A DNA stretch of 46,510 bases from Desulfarculales bacterium UBA702. Lineage in GTDB: Bacteria; Desulfobacterota; Syntrophobacteria; Syntrophobacterales; Syntrophobacteraceae. The notes beneath the pieces are model-generated. The model worked only from the letters and a program-made list of their open reading frames with translations, had not been told where the DNA came from and did no database searches. A program made the translations under genes and the position numbers. Below are positions 35,529 to 43,676 of this stretch, piece by piece. The stretch spans positions 1 through 46,510 of the forward strand of contig DBMI01000042.1 of assembly GCA_002298165.1 (NCBI GenBank). The letters are read 5' to 3'. Within the stretch, counting starts at the first letter, position 1. Each line of letters starts with the position of its first letter.

Positions 35529-35856
35529 ACTCCAAAATCCGGTTTCCGATTAGCTTTTTCATACGTTCGGGGCGCTCCGCGCCTTCGGCATTATCCAGTG
35601 TACTTTATCTTTTCTCTCGACAACTCAAGCTAACTTGTGTATCTTGTTCTCCAGCTTGAGGGCACCCGATCCTTCCGCCCTCAAAAATAAAACAAAACCA
35701 AAATAGAGAAATACCTGATCTGAGCCTATCCCGAACCGGCATGGCCAACCGGGACGGCACCGGAAAAGGACCGTAATAAAACCTCTGAATCGCTCTGCGG
35801 GGTCGCGGGATGAAGCGGGTAGCGCGGGAATGAGGGGGAAGTCGGAAAGGGGGCTT
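35529..35856 (+). promoter_or_regulatory. intergenic region with rightward early promoter/operator (PR-like)
   Basis: No gene with a ribosome-binding site is seen before 35857. TCGACA (35617-35622) and TATCTT (35640-35645) are 17 nt apart and point right. The 25-bp block 35627-35651 is the same element as at the leftward promoter, inverted, with 2 mismatches (AAGCTAACTT for AAGTTAACTT). Perfect 8-bp arms CTCAAGCT (35624-35631) and AGCTTGAG (35653-35660) flank the -10 box. The repressor or Cro presumably controls the rightward early operon here. Confidence 0.65.
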
Positions 35857-36099
35857 ATGCAATTCGAGGTTAACTTTAATCGCCGAAACGAATGGATACC
35901 GATTTCGGAACCGGATCTTCGAAGGTCGCTCGTGATTCTTCGGATAAGTCCGAGCCTGACAATGCGGGCGATGGAACGCGGAGAAGTGGTTTACACAAAA
36001 ATCGCCAATTACAGGATGCAGAGTAATGGACAGAGTAGGCCAGCTGGAATGCCCGGTCGCCAAGAACGAGGTACTGAAAAGTTTGGAAGCGCTTATTAA
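35857..36099 (+). CDS. hypothetical early protein (80 aa)
   Basis: First gene of the rightward operon. ATG at 35857 (MQFEVNFNRRNEWIPISEPD) has AAAGGGGG close upstream; an ATG at 35830 is an alternative. It is basic and has a helical middle (LRRSLVILRISPSLTMRAMERGEVVYTKI). The TMRAMERGEVV part suggests a small DNA-binding or regulatory protein, but no family is recognised. The last 74 bp overlap the following gene. Confidence 0.5.
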   Translation: MQFEVNFNRRNEWIPISEPDLRRSLVILRISPSLTMRAMERGEVVYTKIANYRMQSNGQSRPAGMPGRQERGTEKFGSAY

Positions 36100-36397
36100 T
36101 TCGGCGCCGCAGGGTCTTCGAAAGGCTTTTTTCCTAAAAGCGGATCGCAGTCCTTGTGAGGGGGCTTCCAGGTGCATGCAGTACCGAACATTTCGGTTCC
36201 GAGCCTGTGTTGAGTGCGATGAACGCCCGGCCCATCGCGCTTTTTTGAAATCACTTGACGGTTTCGATTTCGTTTCAATCCTGATTGCGACCACTGAACT
36301 CCGGGTGCGTCATGAGGAAAACATACTCAAGAAAATCCAAAAACGGGTGAAACAGCTTCCGCTGGAGTGTTTTCACGAATCAGTTTCTTTCCTTTAA
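36026..36397 (+). CDS. hypothetical early protein (123 aa)
   Basis: ATG at 36026 (MDRVGQLECPVAKNEVLKSL), with a weak AGAG site. Mixed-charge with clustered Cys in the centre (SPCEGASRCMQYRTFRFRACVECDE, split) and basic helical C-terminus (ENILKKIQKRVKQLPLECF). The Cys motifs (C..C..C..C) could bind zinc. Unknown function; coding supported by direction and spacing, although it overlaps the preceding ORF. Confidence 0.5.
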   Translation: MDRVGQLECPVAKNEVLKSLEALINSAPQGLRKAFFLKADRSPCEGASRCMQYRTFRFRACVECDERPAHRAFLKSLDGFDFVSILIATTELRVRHEENILKKIQKRVKQLPLECFHESVSFL

Positions 36398-36419
36398 TCG
36401 TCTGGATTGAGCCATAACT

Positions 36420-38000
36420 ATGTTATCTCCTGTTCTCAAATACTCCGCGTCCTCCAATCTTTTCGGCCTCATGAACGCTTTTTCGGTTCGCAACGAGGCT
36501 CGAAAAGCCCGCTTTGAGTGGGACGACCGGGGTTTCTGGAAAACCTCTTCTGTATTCCGGGCGCTTCGGTTCGCCCATTTTGCCGAAGGCCCGGCGGCGA
36601 CAATCCTGAATCCGTATCTGCAATCCATTGAAGAATCAAAGGCCGTAAATTCGATTCTACCGATTCCGGCCCCTGAAGGTCTTGAATACATGCCGTTTCA
36701 AAAAGCCGGGATCGTCTATGCATCCAGACACCAAAACTGCCTTATAGGGGATGAGCCGGGTCTCGGAAAGACCATCCAGGCTCTCGGAGTTGCGAATTAC
36801 CTGGGACTGTCGAGACTCCTGATTATCTGCCCGGCGGGCCTTCGGCTCAATTGGGCGCGTGAGATTGAGAAATGGCATCTTTATAATCCAGGTCTCGATG
36901 TCTGTCTCACCCGTCCTCGTTCAGCACTGAAAGACCGAACTATCATTACCAGCTATGACCTTTGCAACAATCTCGCATTTAGCCCCGGCCGATTCGATCT
37001 CGTGATAGTTGATGAAGGCCACTACATTAAAAATCCGGAGGCCCGGCGCACCAAAGCCGTTCTCGGCACCCGTGGAAAGCCCGGCCTGATTGACGCCGCA
37101 CCTCGCAAGCTCGTTCTCACCGGGACTCCGGTACCTAATCGCGTAAACGAGATCTACCCGATTGTCCGAAAACTCGCCCCGGAAACAATCGATCATATGA
37201 ATTATCGGGCATTTTTGAACTACTACGCCGTGGTGGTCCAAGGGCAGTTCGGCCAATCGATCGTAGGCGTCAGAAATGAAGACGAACTTTACATGCGTTT
37301 GCGAGCCGGATTCATGGTTCGCCGGCTAAAAAAAGACGTTCTGCAGGACCTGCCCGAAAAACAATACAAGATGGTTGTTTTTCCCGCCGATGGCGGCGCT
37401 GCTAAAGTTTTGCGCCGCGAGTCGGGTTTCTCGGCATCCGAGATTATCAGACACGGCGCGCCAGTCGGATCGGTCCTGCCCGAGATCCGAAGGGAAATGG
37501 GAATCGCCAAAGCCCCGCACGTTGTTCGCTACGTCCGGGACATGCTTGATGACGGAGTGGCGAAAATCGTCATCTACGCCCACCACAGAGACGTCATCGA
37601 AATTCTTACGCGCGGATTGGAGCAATACGGGCCGGTGGTAATTACCGGTCAGACCGCCGCCGCCCTACGACAAGCCTATGTTGATCGTTTCCAAAATAAC
37701 CCTTTCACGCGAGTTTTTATCGGAAACATCATCGCCGCGGGAACCGGCATCACCTTGACGGCGAGTTCCGATATCGTGTTTGCCGAGGCGTCCTGGGTAC
37801 CAGGGGAGAATGAACAGGCGGAAGATCGAATCCACCGAATAGGGCAAATACGAAACGTGCTGATTCACTATCTAGTTGTCGAAGGGTCACTTGATGCGGC
37901 GATCCTGAGAGCGGCGGCCAGGAAGCGGAGCAATATACGCAAGATACTGGATAAGGAGGGGGAGGATGCTAACCAAGTTGCTGCGGGCGGCAAAGCATGA
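36420..38000 (+). CDS. SNF2-family DNA helicase/translocase, SMARCAL1-like (526 aa)
   Basis: All SNF2 motifs can be read: Q-motif/I FQKAGIVYASRHQNCLIGDEPGLGKTIQALG (GLGKT), Ia LLIICPAGLRLNWAREIEKW, II FDLVIVDEGHYIKNPEARRT (DEGH), III KLVLTGTPVPNRVNEIYPI, IV VIYAHHRDVIEIL, V IGNIIAAGTGITLTASSDIVF, VI QAEDRIHRIGQ. The product is shorter than cellular family members. Phages of this type often carry such a helicase in the replication region, probably for fork remodelling or recombination. There is no strong ribosome-binding site before the ATG. It overlaps the next gene by 35 bp. Confidence 0.9.
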   Translation: MLSPVLKYSASSNLFGLMNAFSVRNEARKARFEWDDRGFWKTSSVFRALRFAHFAEGPAATILNPYLQSIEESKAVNSILPIPAPEGLEYMPFQKAGIVYASRHQNCLIGDEPGLGKTIQALGVANYLGLSRLLIICPAGLRLNWAREIEKWHLYNPGLDVCLTRPRSALKDRTIITSYDLCNNLAFSPGRFDLVIVDEGHYIKNPEARRTKAVLGTRGKPGLIDAAPRKLVLTGTPVPNRVNEIYPIVRKLAPETIDHMNYRAFLNYYAVVVQGQFGQSIVGVRNEDELYMRLRAGFMVRRLKKDVLQDLPEKQYKMVVFPADGGAAKVLRRESGFSASEIIRHGAPVGSVLPEIRREMGIAKAPHVVRYVRDMLDDGVAKIVIYAHHRDVIEILTRGLEQYGPVVITGQTAAALRQAYVDRFQNNPFTRVFIGNIIAAGTGITLTASSDIVFAEASWVPGENEQAEDRIHRIGQIRNVLIHYLVVEGSLDAAILRAAARKRSNIRKILDKEGEDANQVAAGGKA

Positions 38001-38157
38001 GTGTCCGCCGGAAGGGATAAAAGTTTTATGGGGCCAGGTGCGCCGGATTGACGGCAGATACCTGGGAAAGTTTCGAATCCGGTGCAAATGCGGATGGCAG
38101 AAAACCTTCCGCGTCGCATCAAGAAAAAAGGGGCCGATCTTAACGGCAAATATCTAA
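37966..38157 (+). CDS. small Cys-containing protein (63 aa)
   Basis: ATG at 37966 with AGGAGG about 6-9 nt upstream, inside the end of the helicase gene. Sequence MLTKLLRAAKHECPPEGIKV, then WGQVRRIDGRYLGKFRIRCKCGWQKTFRVASRKKG. The C-terminal half is basic and beta-like with a CKC-GW pattern. It is probably a nucleic acid-binding accessory to the replication genes; not recognised as a family. Confidence 0.6.
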   Translation: MLTKLLRAAKHECPPEGIKVLWGQVRRIDGRYLGKFRIRCKCGWQKTFRVASRKKGPILTANI

Positions 38158-38169
38158 ATGGAGGGAAAA

Positions 38170-38601
38170 ATGATGGAGTTACTTGAAAGACTGGTAAAGG
38201 CGCTTGAATCGATTGCCGCTTCACTCAAAGACCAAACCGAAGCCTTTTTGTCACAGGTGACGGCTCCCGCTGGAACAGAGTCACCAACCGAGACTGCAAA
38301 GCGGACCCGGAAGAAAAAAGATGAACCGGCAACAACAGTTGAGGTACTCCCTGCATCGGATCTGAGCGCGCCTCCGGAACAGGAGATCGACTTCGGGTCT
38401 GAGCCTGAAAAGCAGGTGACAATGCAGGATATAAACGAGCTGCTTAAAAAGCTCTCGGTGCATCCGAAGGTCGGTCTCGCCAAGGCCAAAGAAATTTTAC
38501 GTACGCACTCTGGCGGAAAAGATCGACTTTCCGAAGCCGATCCAGCCGCCCTCCCGGTGATCTATAAAGCCGCCAAGGAGGCCCTGGATGCCGCCGCTTA
38601 G
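38170..38601 (+). CDS. hypothetical replication-region protein (143 aa)
   Basis: ATG at 38170 (MMELLERLVKALESIAASLK) with GGAGG 5 nt upstream; the ATG at 38158 would lie before the ribosome-binding site. It contains an N-terminal amphipathic helix, a low-complexity Lys/Pro/Thr linker (AKRTRKKKDEPATT) and a C-terminal helical domain (NELLKKLSVHPKVGLAKAKEILRTH, split at VGLAKAK). The C-terminal domain resembles phage proteins located before DUF2800 genes. It may be a recombination or ssDNA-binding cofactor. It ends within the start of the DUF2800 gene. Confidence 0.65.
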   Translation: MMELLERLVKALESIAASLKDQTEAFLSQVTAPAGTESPTETAKRTRKKKDEPATTVEVLPASDLSAPPEQEIDFGSEPEKQVTMQDINELLKKLSVHPKVGLAKAKEILRTHSGGKDRLSEADPAALPVIYKAAKEALDAAA

Positions 38602-39793
38602 CCATGCCACGTTAGGCGCATCATCTGCTTACAGGTGGATGGAGTGCCCTGGTTCGATTCGGCTGTGCCAGGGCGTGAAAAGCTCCTCCTCGGTTTATGC
38701 CGAGGAGGGGTCGGCGGCGCACCATCTAGCTGAGCGCTGCCTCAAAAAAGGAGAAAAAGCCGCACAGTATGAAGGCAGATTCATCCGACGTGTAGGTGAC
38801 GACTTCTCGATCCTTAAAAGCGGGGCAACCGGAGAGGATGGGGATTTTGAGATAACCGAAGAGATGGTTCAGGCAGTCCAGACATATCTCGAGGTTATCG
38901 CGTCTGATGTTGAGACAAATCCACATGCGAAGCTTGAAATCGAGCATCGATTTGATCTTTCCAAGTTCTATCCCGGCATGTTCGGCACTAATGACGCATG
39001 CCTGAGTCAGCCGTTTGGAAAGCTTATCGTCTATGATTTCAAGTACGGCGCCGGGCATGCAGTCGAGGTCGGGCGAAATCCCCAATTACTCTACTATGCG
39101 CTCGGGGCCTATTTCGATTCAGACTATGATGAAATCGAGTGCGTAATCGTCCAGCCGCGGGCTCGACATAAAGACGGCCCTACGAGACGTTGGACAACCT
39201 ACCCGCGAGACCTGGAAGAATGGGCGCGAAAGCAACTGCTTCCCGCTGCCGAGAAAACGGGCGCACCGGATGCCCCAGTAATAGCCGGAACCTGGTGCAA
39301 GTTCTGCCCGGCGATGGCGAGTTGCCCAACTCTCCAGGCCCATGCGATGGAAGTCGTTAAAAGCGATTTTCAGACAATCCCACTTCCCAATCCCGAACAT
39401 TTGACAACTGACGAGCTGGTCAAGGTCCTGCAATCAGAAGACCTCTTAAAGACCTGGCTAAAAAGCGTCAGCTCTTATGCACAAGGACTTCTTGAGCAGG
39501 GTCAGGCCGTTCCCGGCTTTAAACTCGTCCGGAAACGGGCGAATCGGCGATGGAAAGACGGGGTGGATCTCGATAACCGCCTCTTCAAATACCGGGATCT
39601 CGGGGTCTACGAAAAGAAGCTACTCTCTCCGGCCAAGATGGAAAAGCTTGTCGAGGAAAAAGGATGGGAGCTGCCAGTGCATGAATGGATTGAAAAGCCG
39701 GAAGGTGGGCTCGTTATCGCCCCAGAGTCTGACCGGCGCGCGGCAGTAGAGGCAGTATCCCCGGCAATCGAGTTTTGTGAAGATTTCGTATAA
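38588..39793 (+). CDS. DUF2800 PD-(D/E)XK nuclease-like protein (401 aa)
   Basis: ATG at 38588 with AAGGAGG upstream. It begins MPPLSHATLGASSAYRWMEC then PGSIRLC, the conserved DUF2800 opening, with GSAAHHLAERCLKKG. The RecB-family nuclease core is ARLEIEHRFDLSKFYPGMFGTNDACLS-like (E, D) and LIVYDFKYGAGHAVEV (D-x-K). A C-terminal Cys cluster (WCKFCPAMASCPTLQ) may bind an Fe-S cluster, as in Cas4/AddB-type nucleases. This gene pairs with DUF2815 in many phages and is thought to act in DNA recombination or repair. Confidence 0.87.
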   Translation: MPPLSHATLGASSAYRWMECPGSIRLCQGVKSSSSVYAEEGSAAHHLAERCLKKGEKAAQYEGRFIRRVGDDFSILKSGATGEDGDFEITEEMVQAVQTYLEVIASDVETNPHAKLEIEHRFDLSKFYPGMFGTNDACLSQPFGKLIVYDFKYGAGHAVEVGRNPQLLYYALGAYFDSDYDEIECVIVQPRARHKDGPTRRWTTYPRDLEEWARKQLLPAAEKTGAPDAPVIAGTWCKFCPAMASCPTLQAHAMEVVKSDFQTIPLPNPEHLTTDELVKVLQSEDLLKTWLKSVSSYAQGLLEQGQAVPGFKLVRKRANRRWKDGVDLDNRLFKYRDLGVYEKKLLSPAKMEKLVEEKGWELPVHEWIEKPEGGLVIAPESDRRAAVEAVSPAIEFCEDFV

Positions 39794-39806
39794 AGGGAGA
39801 AACCAA

Positions 39807-40421
39807 ATGACAGAGGCAGCACCAAGTAACGGAAAACTCACTACGCCGGTATTCCGGCTGAGCTTTCCAAGTTTATTCGAACCGAAGGCCGGACCGGGAG
39901 CCGGGGCAAAGGAAAAATACCGCCTTGTGATGCTCTTCGACAAAAAAGAGGACCTACGCGCCCTCAAGAAGTTGGCCTTTGACGCCATCGTTTCAAAGTG
40001 GGGAAGCGACAAGGCAAAGTGGCCGGCGAACCTTCGAACGATCAACTTGACAACTTTCCTGACAGTCTCGGGTAAAGACGGCTGGCCGTTTCGCGACGGC
40101 GATGCGCAGAATTATGACGGGTACCCCGGCATGGTTTCCGTCCCCGCCAGCTCGGAAGTTCGGCCGATTGTTGTCGATCAAAAACTAAAGCCGGTACTCG
40201 ACAAGAGCGACGTTTATCCGGGGTGCTACTGCCGGGCCTCGATCAACGCATTTGCATGGGATAACTCCGGAAATCGGGGCGTATCGTTCGGTCTGCTCGG
40301 GGTACAGAAGGTAAAAGACGGCGAGCCTTTTACCTCGCGCTGTGATCCCGATACCGACTTCACCCCGCTCGATGATTTCTCGGATGATCCGGGAGCGTAT
40401 AGCGAAGTGGCTGATTTTTAG
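39807..40421 (+). CDS. DUF2815 ssDNA-binding-type protein (204 aa)
   Basis: I chose ATG at 39807 (MTEAAPSNGKLTTPVFRLSF) with GGGAGA 9 nt upstream. Typical segments: PSLFEPKAGPGAGAKEKYRLVMLFDKKEDL, KWPANLRTINLTTFLTVSGKDG, DGYPGMVSVPASSEVRPIV, VYPGCYCRASINAFAWDNSGNRGVSFGLLGVQKVKDGEPF (all split here). This family binds single-stranded DNA in phage replication/recombination modules. It follows DUF2800, as usual. The C-terminus is acidic (DDFSDDPGAYSEVADF), as in SSB-type proteins. Confidence 0.87.
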   Translation: MTEAAPSNGKLTTPVFRLSFPSLFEPKAGPGAGAKEKYRLVMLFDKKEDLRALKKLAFDAIVSKWGSDKAKWPANLRTINLTTFLTVSGKDGWPFRDGDAQNYDGYPGMVSVPASSEVRPIVVDQKLKPVLDKSDVYPGCYCRASINAFAWDNSGNRGVSFGLLGVQKVKDGEPFTSRCDPDTDFTPLDDFSDDPGAYSEVADF

Positions 40422-40467
40422 TGGAGAGCGAACGGCGCTCAAGCCCGGTTCGAATCCGGGCTCCACA
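40421..40467 (+). ncRNA. mini tRNA-like element lacking an anticodon arm
   Basis: GTGGAG (40421-40426) pairs with CTCCAC (40461-40466) as a 6-bp acceptor-like stem. Inside it, GAGCG/CGCTC (40426-40430 and 40436-40440) form a small hairpin with loop AACGG. A perfect T-arm follows: stem CCCGG/CCGGG with the canonical 7-nt loop TTCGAAT (40449-40455). No anticodon arm is present and the 3' end is ACAATA, not CCA. It lies exactly between the DUF2815 stop (TAG ends 40421) and the next gene. It could be a processing signal, a tRNA mimic or a decayed tRNA. Confidence 0.6.
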
Positions 40468-40486
40468 ATACGGAGGACGAGAGAAT

Positions 40487-40603
40487 ATGAAATGCTGCGG
40501 TAACTGCAAACACGGATTCGAGGGGCTTTGTCCTGTAATTCAGGCCCCGTTCATTTCGGAAATATCGGACCGAGGAACTTGCTGCAAGTGGGAAGCTCGA
40601 TGA
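40487..40603 (+). CDS. small Cys-rich protein (38 aa)
   Basis: ATG at 40487 with GGAGG 10-11 nt upstream and the polymerase start overlapping the stop (ATGA). The product, MKCCGNCKHGFEGLCPVIQA and PFISEISDRGTCCKWEAR, has six Cys arranged CC..C......C.....CC, a small zinc-knuckle layout. Real because of coupling and spacing; role unknown, possibly a polymerase accessory. Confidence 0.65.
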   Translation: MKCCGNCKHGFEGLCPVIQAPFISEISDRGTCCKWEAR

Positions 40604-42693
40604 ATCTGGCAATCGATTTCGAAACACGGGCCGTTGTCGACATCAAAAAGACCGGCCCGTGGGTTTATGCCGAGCACCCGAATACCGAGCCGCTCTGTCT
40701 CGCCATGCGAACGGACAAAGGCGCAAAGGGGCTTTGGGTAAACCCTAAAATCTATCGTCCTGAATTTCGAAATGAACTCGCCTGCTCAAGTGACCCCGGT
40801 CAATTCATCGAAGCAATCAATAGGGCGGAAATAATTGAAGCCCATAATGCGGAATTTGAGCGCGCCATCTGGCGAATGATTATGGTGCCGCGCCTGGGCT
40901 GGCCGGATATTCCAGACCACAAGTGGAGATGTTCTTTGGCAAAAGCCGCGGCATTTGCCCTGCCTCGGTCCCTCGAAGGTTCCGGAGCGGCCTTGAAGGT
41001 TCCGGTTCAAAAAGACAAGGCCGGGCATACTTTGATGCTCAAACTCTGCAAACCGAGAAAGCCCCGAAAGGGCGAGCCTGACGGTCTTTATTGGTACGAA
41101 GATCCGAAAGATTTAATCACGCTCTTTCGGTACTGCCTGCAAGATGTAGAGGCCGAGCATGCGGTATCGAGTGCCCTTCCGGACCTGAATCCGATCGAAC
41201 AGAAGGTCTGGCATCTTGATCAGAAGATGAATGAGCGGGGCATCCAGGCGGATACTCGGCTTGCTAAGCAGATGATTTCGATTATCTGTAAACATGAAGA
41301 AACGCTACTCGGCGAAGTAGAGCTACTCACCGAAGGGCGTATCCAGTCAGTTAAACAGGTTGCCGCAATGTCCGAATACTGCGGCACCGACGATATGACA
41401 AAAGCCACCGTCGCGGCCGCCCTTGAAGGCGATCTCGCCCCGGAGGTCCGCCGTCTTCTGGAGATCCGCCAATCCCTCGGACTTGCCTCCGTTTCAAAAT
41501 ACAAGGCGGTCCTGGACCGGGCAAACCTGGACGGCAGAATCCGGGGAACGGTGCTCTACCATGCGGCCACAACCGGAAGATGGGCCGGTCGGGGGGTGCA
41601 GCTTCAGAATCTCCCGAGAAAAGGTATCGAGCAGGAATACTTGGAGCTGGCACTGGCGCTTGTGCGGTCTGGTGATATGGATTGGATCGAAAACTGCTTC
41701 GGCGATGTCATGCAACTTGCACAAGCCCTGATTCGGCCAACTCTTACCGCCGCACCTGGGCAAGACCTGATCTGCGCCGACTTTGCATCAATCGAGGCGC
41801 GGGTACTCCTCTGGCTGGCCGGTGAAACAGAAGGCGTCGAGCTGTTCCGATCCGGGGCGGATATATACCTGGATATGGCGACCACGATCTACGAGCGAGC
41901 TGTAACCAAAGCGGATAAGAAAGAGCGCCAGGTCGGAAAGACCGCGATCCTCGGCCTTGGTTTTGGTATGGGCGCGCCGAAATTTAAAGCCACGTGCGCA
42001 ATTCAGGCTAAGGTCGAAATCGATAAAAAGCTCGCCCGTAAAGTCGTTAAGACCTATCGGGCGAAATACCCGAACGTAAAAGAATTCTGGTATGCGACTG
42101 AGCGTGCGGCAATCGCGGCCCTGCAAACAGGCAATCCCGTTGAATACGGAAAAACCACCTGGTTTACACGAGACAAGTTTCTCCACTGCCGCCTGCCTTC
42201 CGGGCGCCTGCTTTCCTATCCTTACCCCACTTTAGTGATCGAACCGGCTTACATTTATCCCTGCATCGATGAAGACGGCAAGGAAACCTCAATCATGATC
42301 GTCGGACGGAATCAGCCCGAGCGTCGAGCAAAGAAACGCGCCGAAGATGAGGATCTGAGGATCGTCGGACCTCCGATTGAGCGGGAAAAGTCGGTGCTCA
42401 CGCACATGGCTGTTGTCAAAGGAAAGTGGTTGCGTGAGGCAACATACGGCGGGAAGTTGGTAGAAAACATCGTCCAGGCAACGGCCCGCGATCTTATGGC
42501 CGAGGCTATGTTGCGACTTGAGGATTCGGGGTATCCGGTGATTTTGTCGGTACACGACGAGGTAATCTCGGAAGTGCCGGAGGGCTTTGGGTCTCTTGAG
42601 GAGTACGAACAGATCATGGCCCAGGTGCCTGAATGGGCGGAAGGTTGCCCGGTTGCGGCAGAAGGCTGGAGAGGCAAGAGGTATCGGAAATGA
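40600..42693 (+). CDS. family A DNA polymerase with 3'-5' exonuclease domain (697 aa)
   Basis: I chose ATG at 40600 (MNLAIDFETRAVVDIKKTGP) by overlap with the small gene. Exonuclease motifs: Exo I AIDFET, Exo II EIIEAHNAEFERAIW, Exo III FRYCLQDVEAEHAVSSAL. Polymerase motifs: A DLICADFASIEARVLLWLAGE, B KTAILGLGFGMGAPKF with preceding K, C ILSVHDEVISEVP. No 5'-3' exonuclease domain is present. This is the phage replicative polymerase and would work with the prim-pol, RepA helicase and DUF2815 protein. The stop overlaps the next gene (ATGA). Confidence 0.93.
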   Translation: MNLAIDFETRAVVDIKKTGPWVYAEHPNTEPLCLAMRTDKGAKGLWVNPKIYRPEFRNELACSSDPGQFIEAINRAEIIEAHNAEFERAIWRMIMVPRLGWPDIPDHKWRCSLAKAAAFALPRSLEGSGAALKVPVQKDKAGHTLMLKLCKPRKPRKGEPDGLYWYEDPKDLITLFRYCLQDVEAEHAVSSALPDLNPIEQKVWHLDQKMNERGIQADTRLAKQMISIICKHEETLLGEVELLTEGRIQSVKQVAAMSEYCGTDDMTKATVAAALEGDLAPEVRRLLEIRQSLGLASVSKYKAVLDRANLDGRIRGTVLYHAATTGRWAGRGVQLQNLPRKGIEQEYLELALALVRSGDMDWIENCFGDVMQLAQALIRPTLTAAPGQDLICADFASIEARVLLWLAGETEGVELFRSGADIYLDMATTIYERAVTKADKKERQVGKTAILGLGFGMGAPKFKATCAIQAKVEIDKKLARKVVKTYRAKYPNVKEFWYATERAAIAALQTGNPVEYGKTTWFTRDKFLHCRLPSGRLLSYPYPTLVIEPAYIYPCIDEDGKETSIMIVGRNQPERRAKKRAEDEDLRIVGPPIEREKSVLTHMAVVKGKWLREATYGGKLVENIVQATARDLMAEAMLRLEDSGYPVILSVHDEVISEVPEGFGSLEEYEQIMAQVPEWAEGCPVAAEGWRGKRYRK

Positions 42694-43676
42694 AATCAAT
42701 CCCCATCTCCGATTTCTCCCTTGCCTCTTACGAACTTTTCCTCGAGGCCAAGCGTGCCCCGATTCACAGAGTTGACGGAAATGTCATCTATGTAGATGAT
42801 TTCGAGTACAACGATGCCGATGCCCGAATCGAACTTGCGCCCCACCTTTGGGATTATCAGCAATTCATTACTCGGCTTTCTCTTCTCAAGAAACGCTTTG
42901 CCGTATTTGCCAACATCGGCCTCGGAAAAACGGCCATTTTCCTTGAATGGGCGCGCCACGTATCCGAGCGGGTTTACCCGAAGAAAACCTTGATAATCAC
43001 GCAGCTCCACCTGATCGACCAGACCATACGCGAACAGCAGAAGTTTTACGGCCGCGCGACCTTGATCGACATCAATGCTGTTTACCGGGGAGATATCGAA
43101 GCATTTCTCCAGGCGAAGAGCTATCCCTGGGAAGATCCTCCGATTGGAATCGTAAACGTCGATAAGTTCCGTACCCCCTTCTGGCTTCAGGATCATGTCG
43201 GCGCGATTATTCTCGACGAGTCCAGTATCCTCAAGGCGGCAGATGGAAAGCTCCGGACCAACATCATAAACTCCTGCAAAGGTATTCCCTACAAACTAGC
43301 CTGCACGGCAACGCCCGCGCCGAATGACCGGCAGGAATACGCTTCGCACGCGCTATTTCTGGACTACATCAGCAACTACAAGCAGTTTTTCAATAAATTC
43401 TTTTTTAACACCGGCAAGGGAAATGAGTACGTTCTGAAACCCCATGCCCGGCGAGCTTTCTATGATTTTCTATCAACCTGGAGTGTTTTCCTTCGCAGTC
43501 CAGCGCAATACGGCTTCGAGGATAATCTTTGCGACCTGAAGCCCCCGGAAGTCATCTGGAATGAAGTCGAGTTGACATTTGACCAAATGGTCGCGGCCGA
43601 GCAGTTCGGCACAAATAAGGGGATGGTAAACCGGTTGAAGGCAAGTCAAATATCGAAGGGGTTTCTCTATAAATGA
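42690..43676 (+). CDS. SF2 helicase N-terminal lobe, split gene part 1 (328 aa)
   Basis: ATG at 42690 (MKSIPISDFSLASYELFLEA) overlaps the polymerase stop. It carries only the first RecA lobe: LWDYQQFITRLSLLKKRFAVFANIGLGKTAIFLEWA (Walker A GLGKT), TLIITQLHLIDQTIREQQKF, AIILDESSILKAAD (DES box) and ACTATPAPNDRQEYASHALF (motif III). It ends at NRLKASQISKGFLYK, precisely where related single-chain helicases pass to the second lobe. The second lobe is in the next gene, whose ATG overlaps this stop (ATGA). Both halves look intact, so it is probably a two-chain helicase rather than a decayed one. Confidence 0.83.
   Translation: MKSIPISDFSLASYELFLEAKRAPIHRVDGNVIYVDDFEYNDADARIELAPHLWDYQQFITRLSLLKKRFAVFANIGLGKTAIFLEWARHVSERVYPKKTLIITQLHLIDQTIREQQKFYGRATLIDINAVYRGDIEAFLQAKSYPWEDPPIGIVNVDKFRTPFWLQDHVGAIILDESSILKAADGKLRTNIINSCKGIPYKLACTATPAPNDRQEYASHALFLDYISNYKQFFNKFFFNTGKGNEYVLKPHARRAFYDFLSTWSVFLRSPAQYGFEDNLCDLKPPEVIWNEVELTFDQMVAAEQFGTNKGMVNRLKASQISKGFLYK

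Noticed and set aside
35605..36294. 229-codon minus-strand frame opposite the early rightward genes
   Set aside because: Arg/Pro/Ser-rich shadow composition without ribosome-binding site; it would cover the rightward promoter and runs against the operon.
36970..36977. Extra ATCTCGCA octamer inside the SNF2 gene
   Set aside because: Single copy in coding DNA, could be chance; no array or palindrome around it.
40421..40486. Upstream extension of the small Cys-rich gene (ESERRSSPVRIRAPQ)
   Set aside because: This peptide is the translation of the tRNA-like element; such SPVRIRAP-like strings typically come from tRNA genes read as protein.
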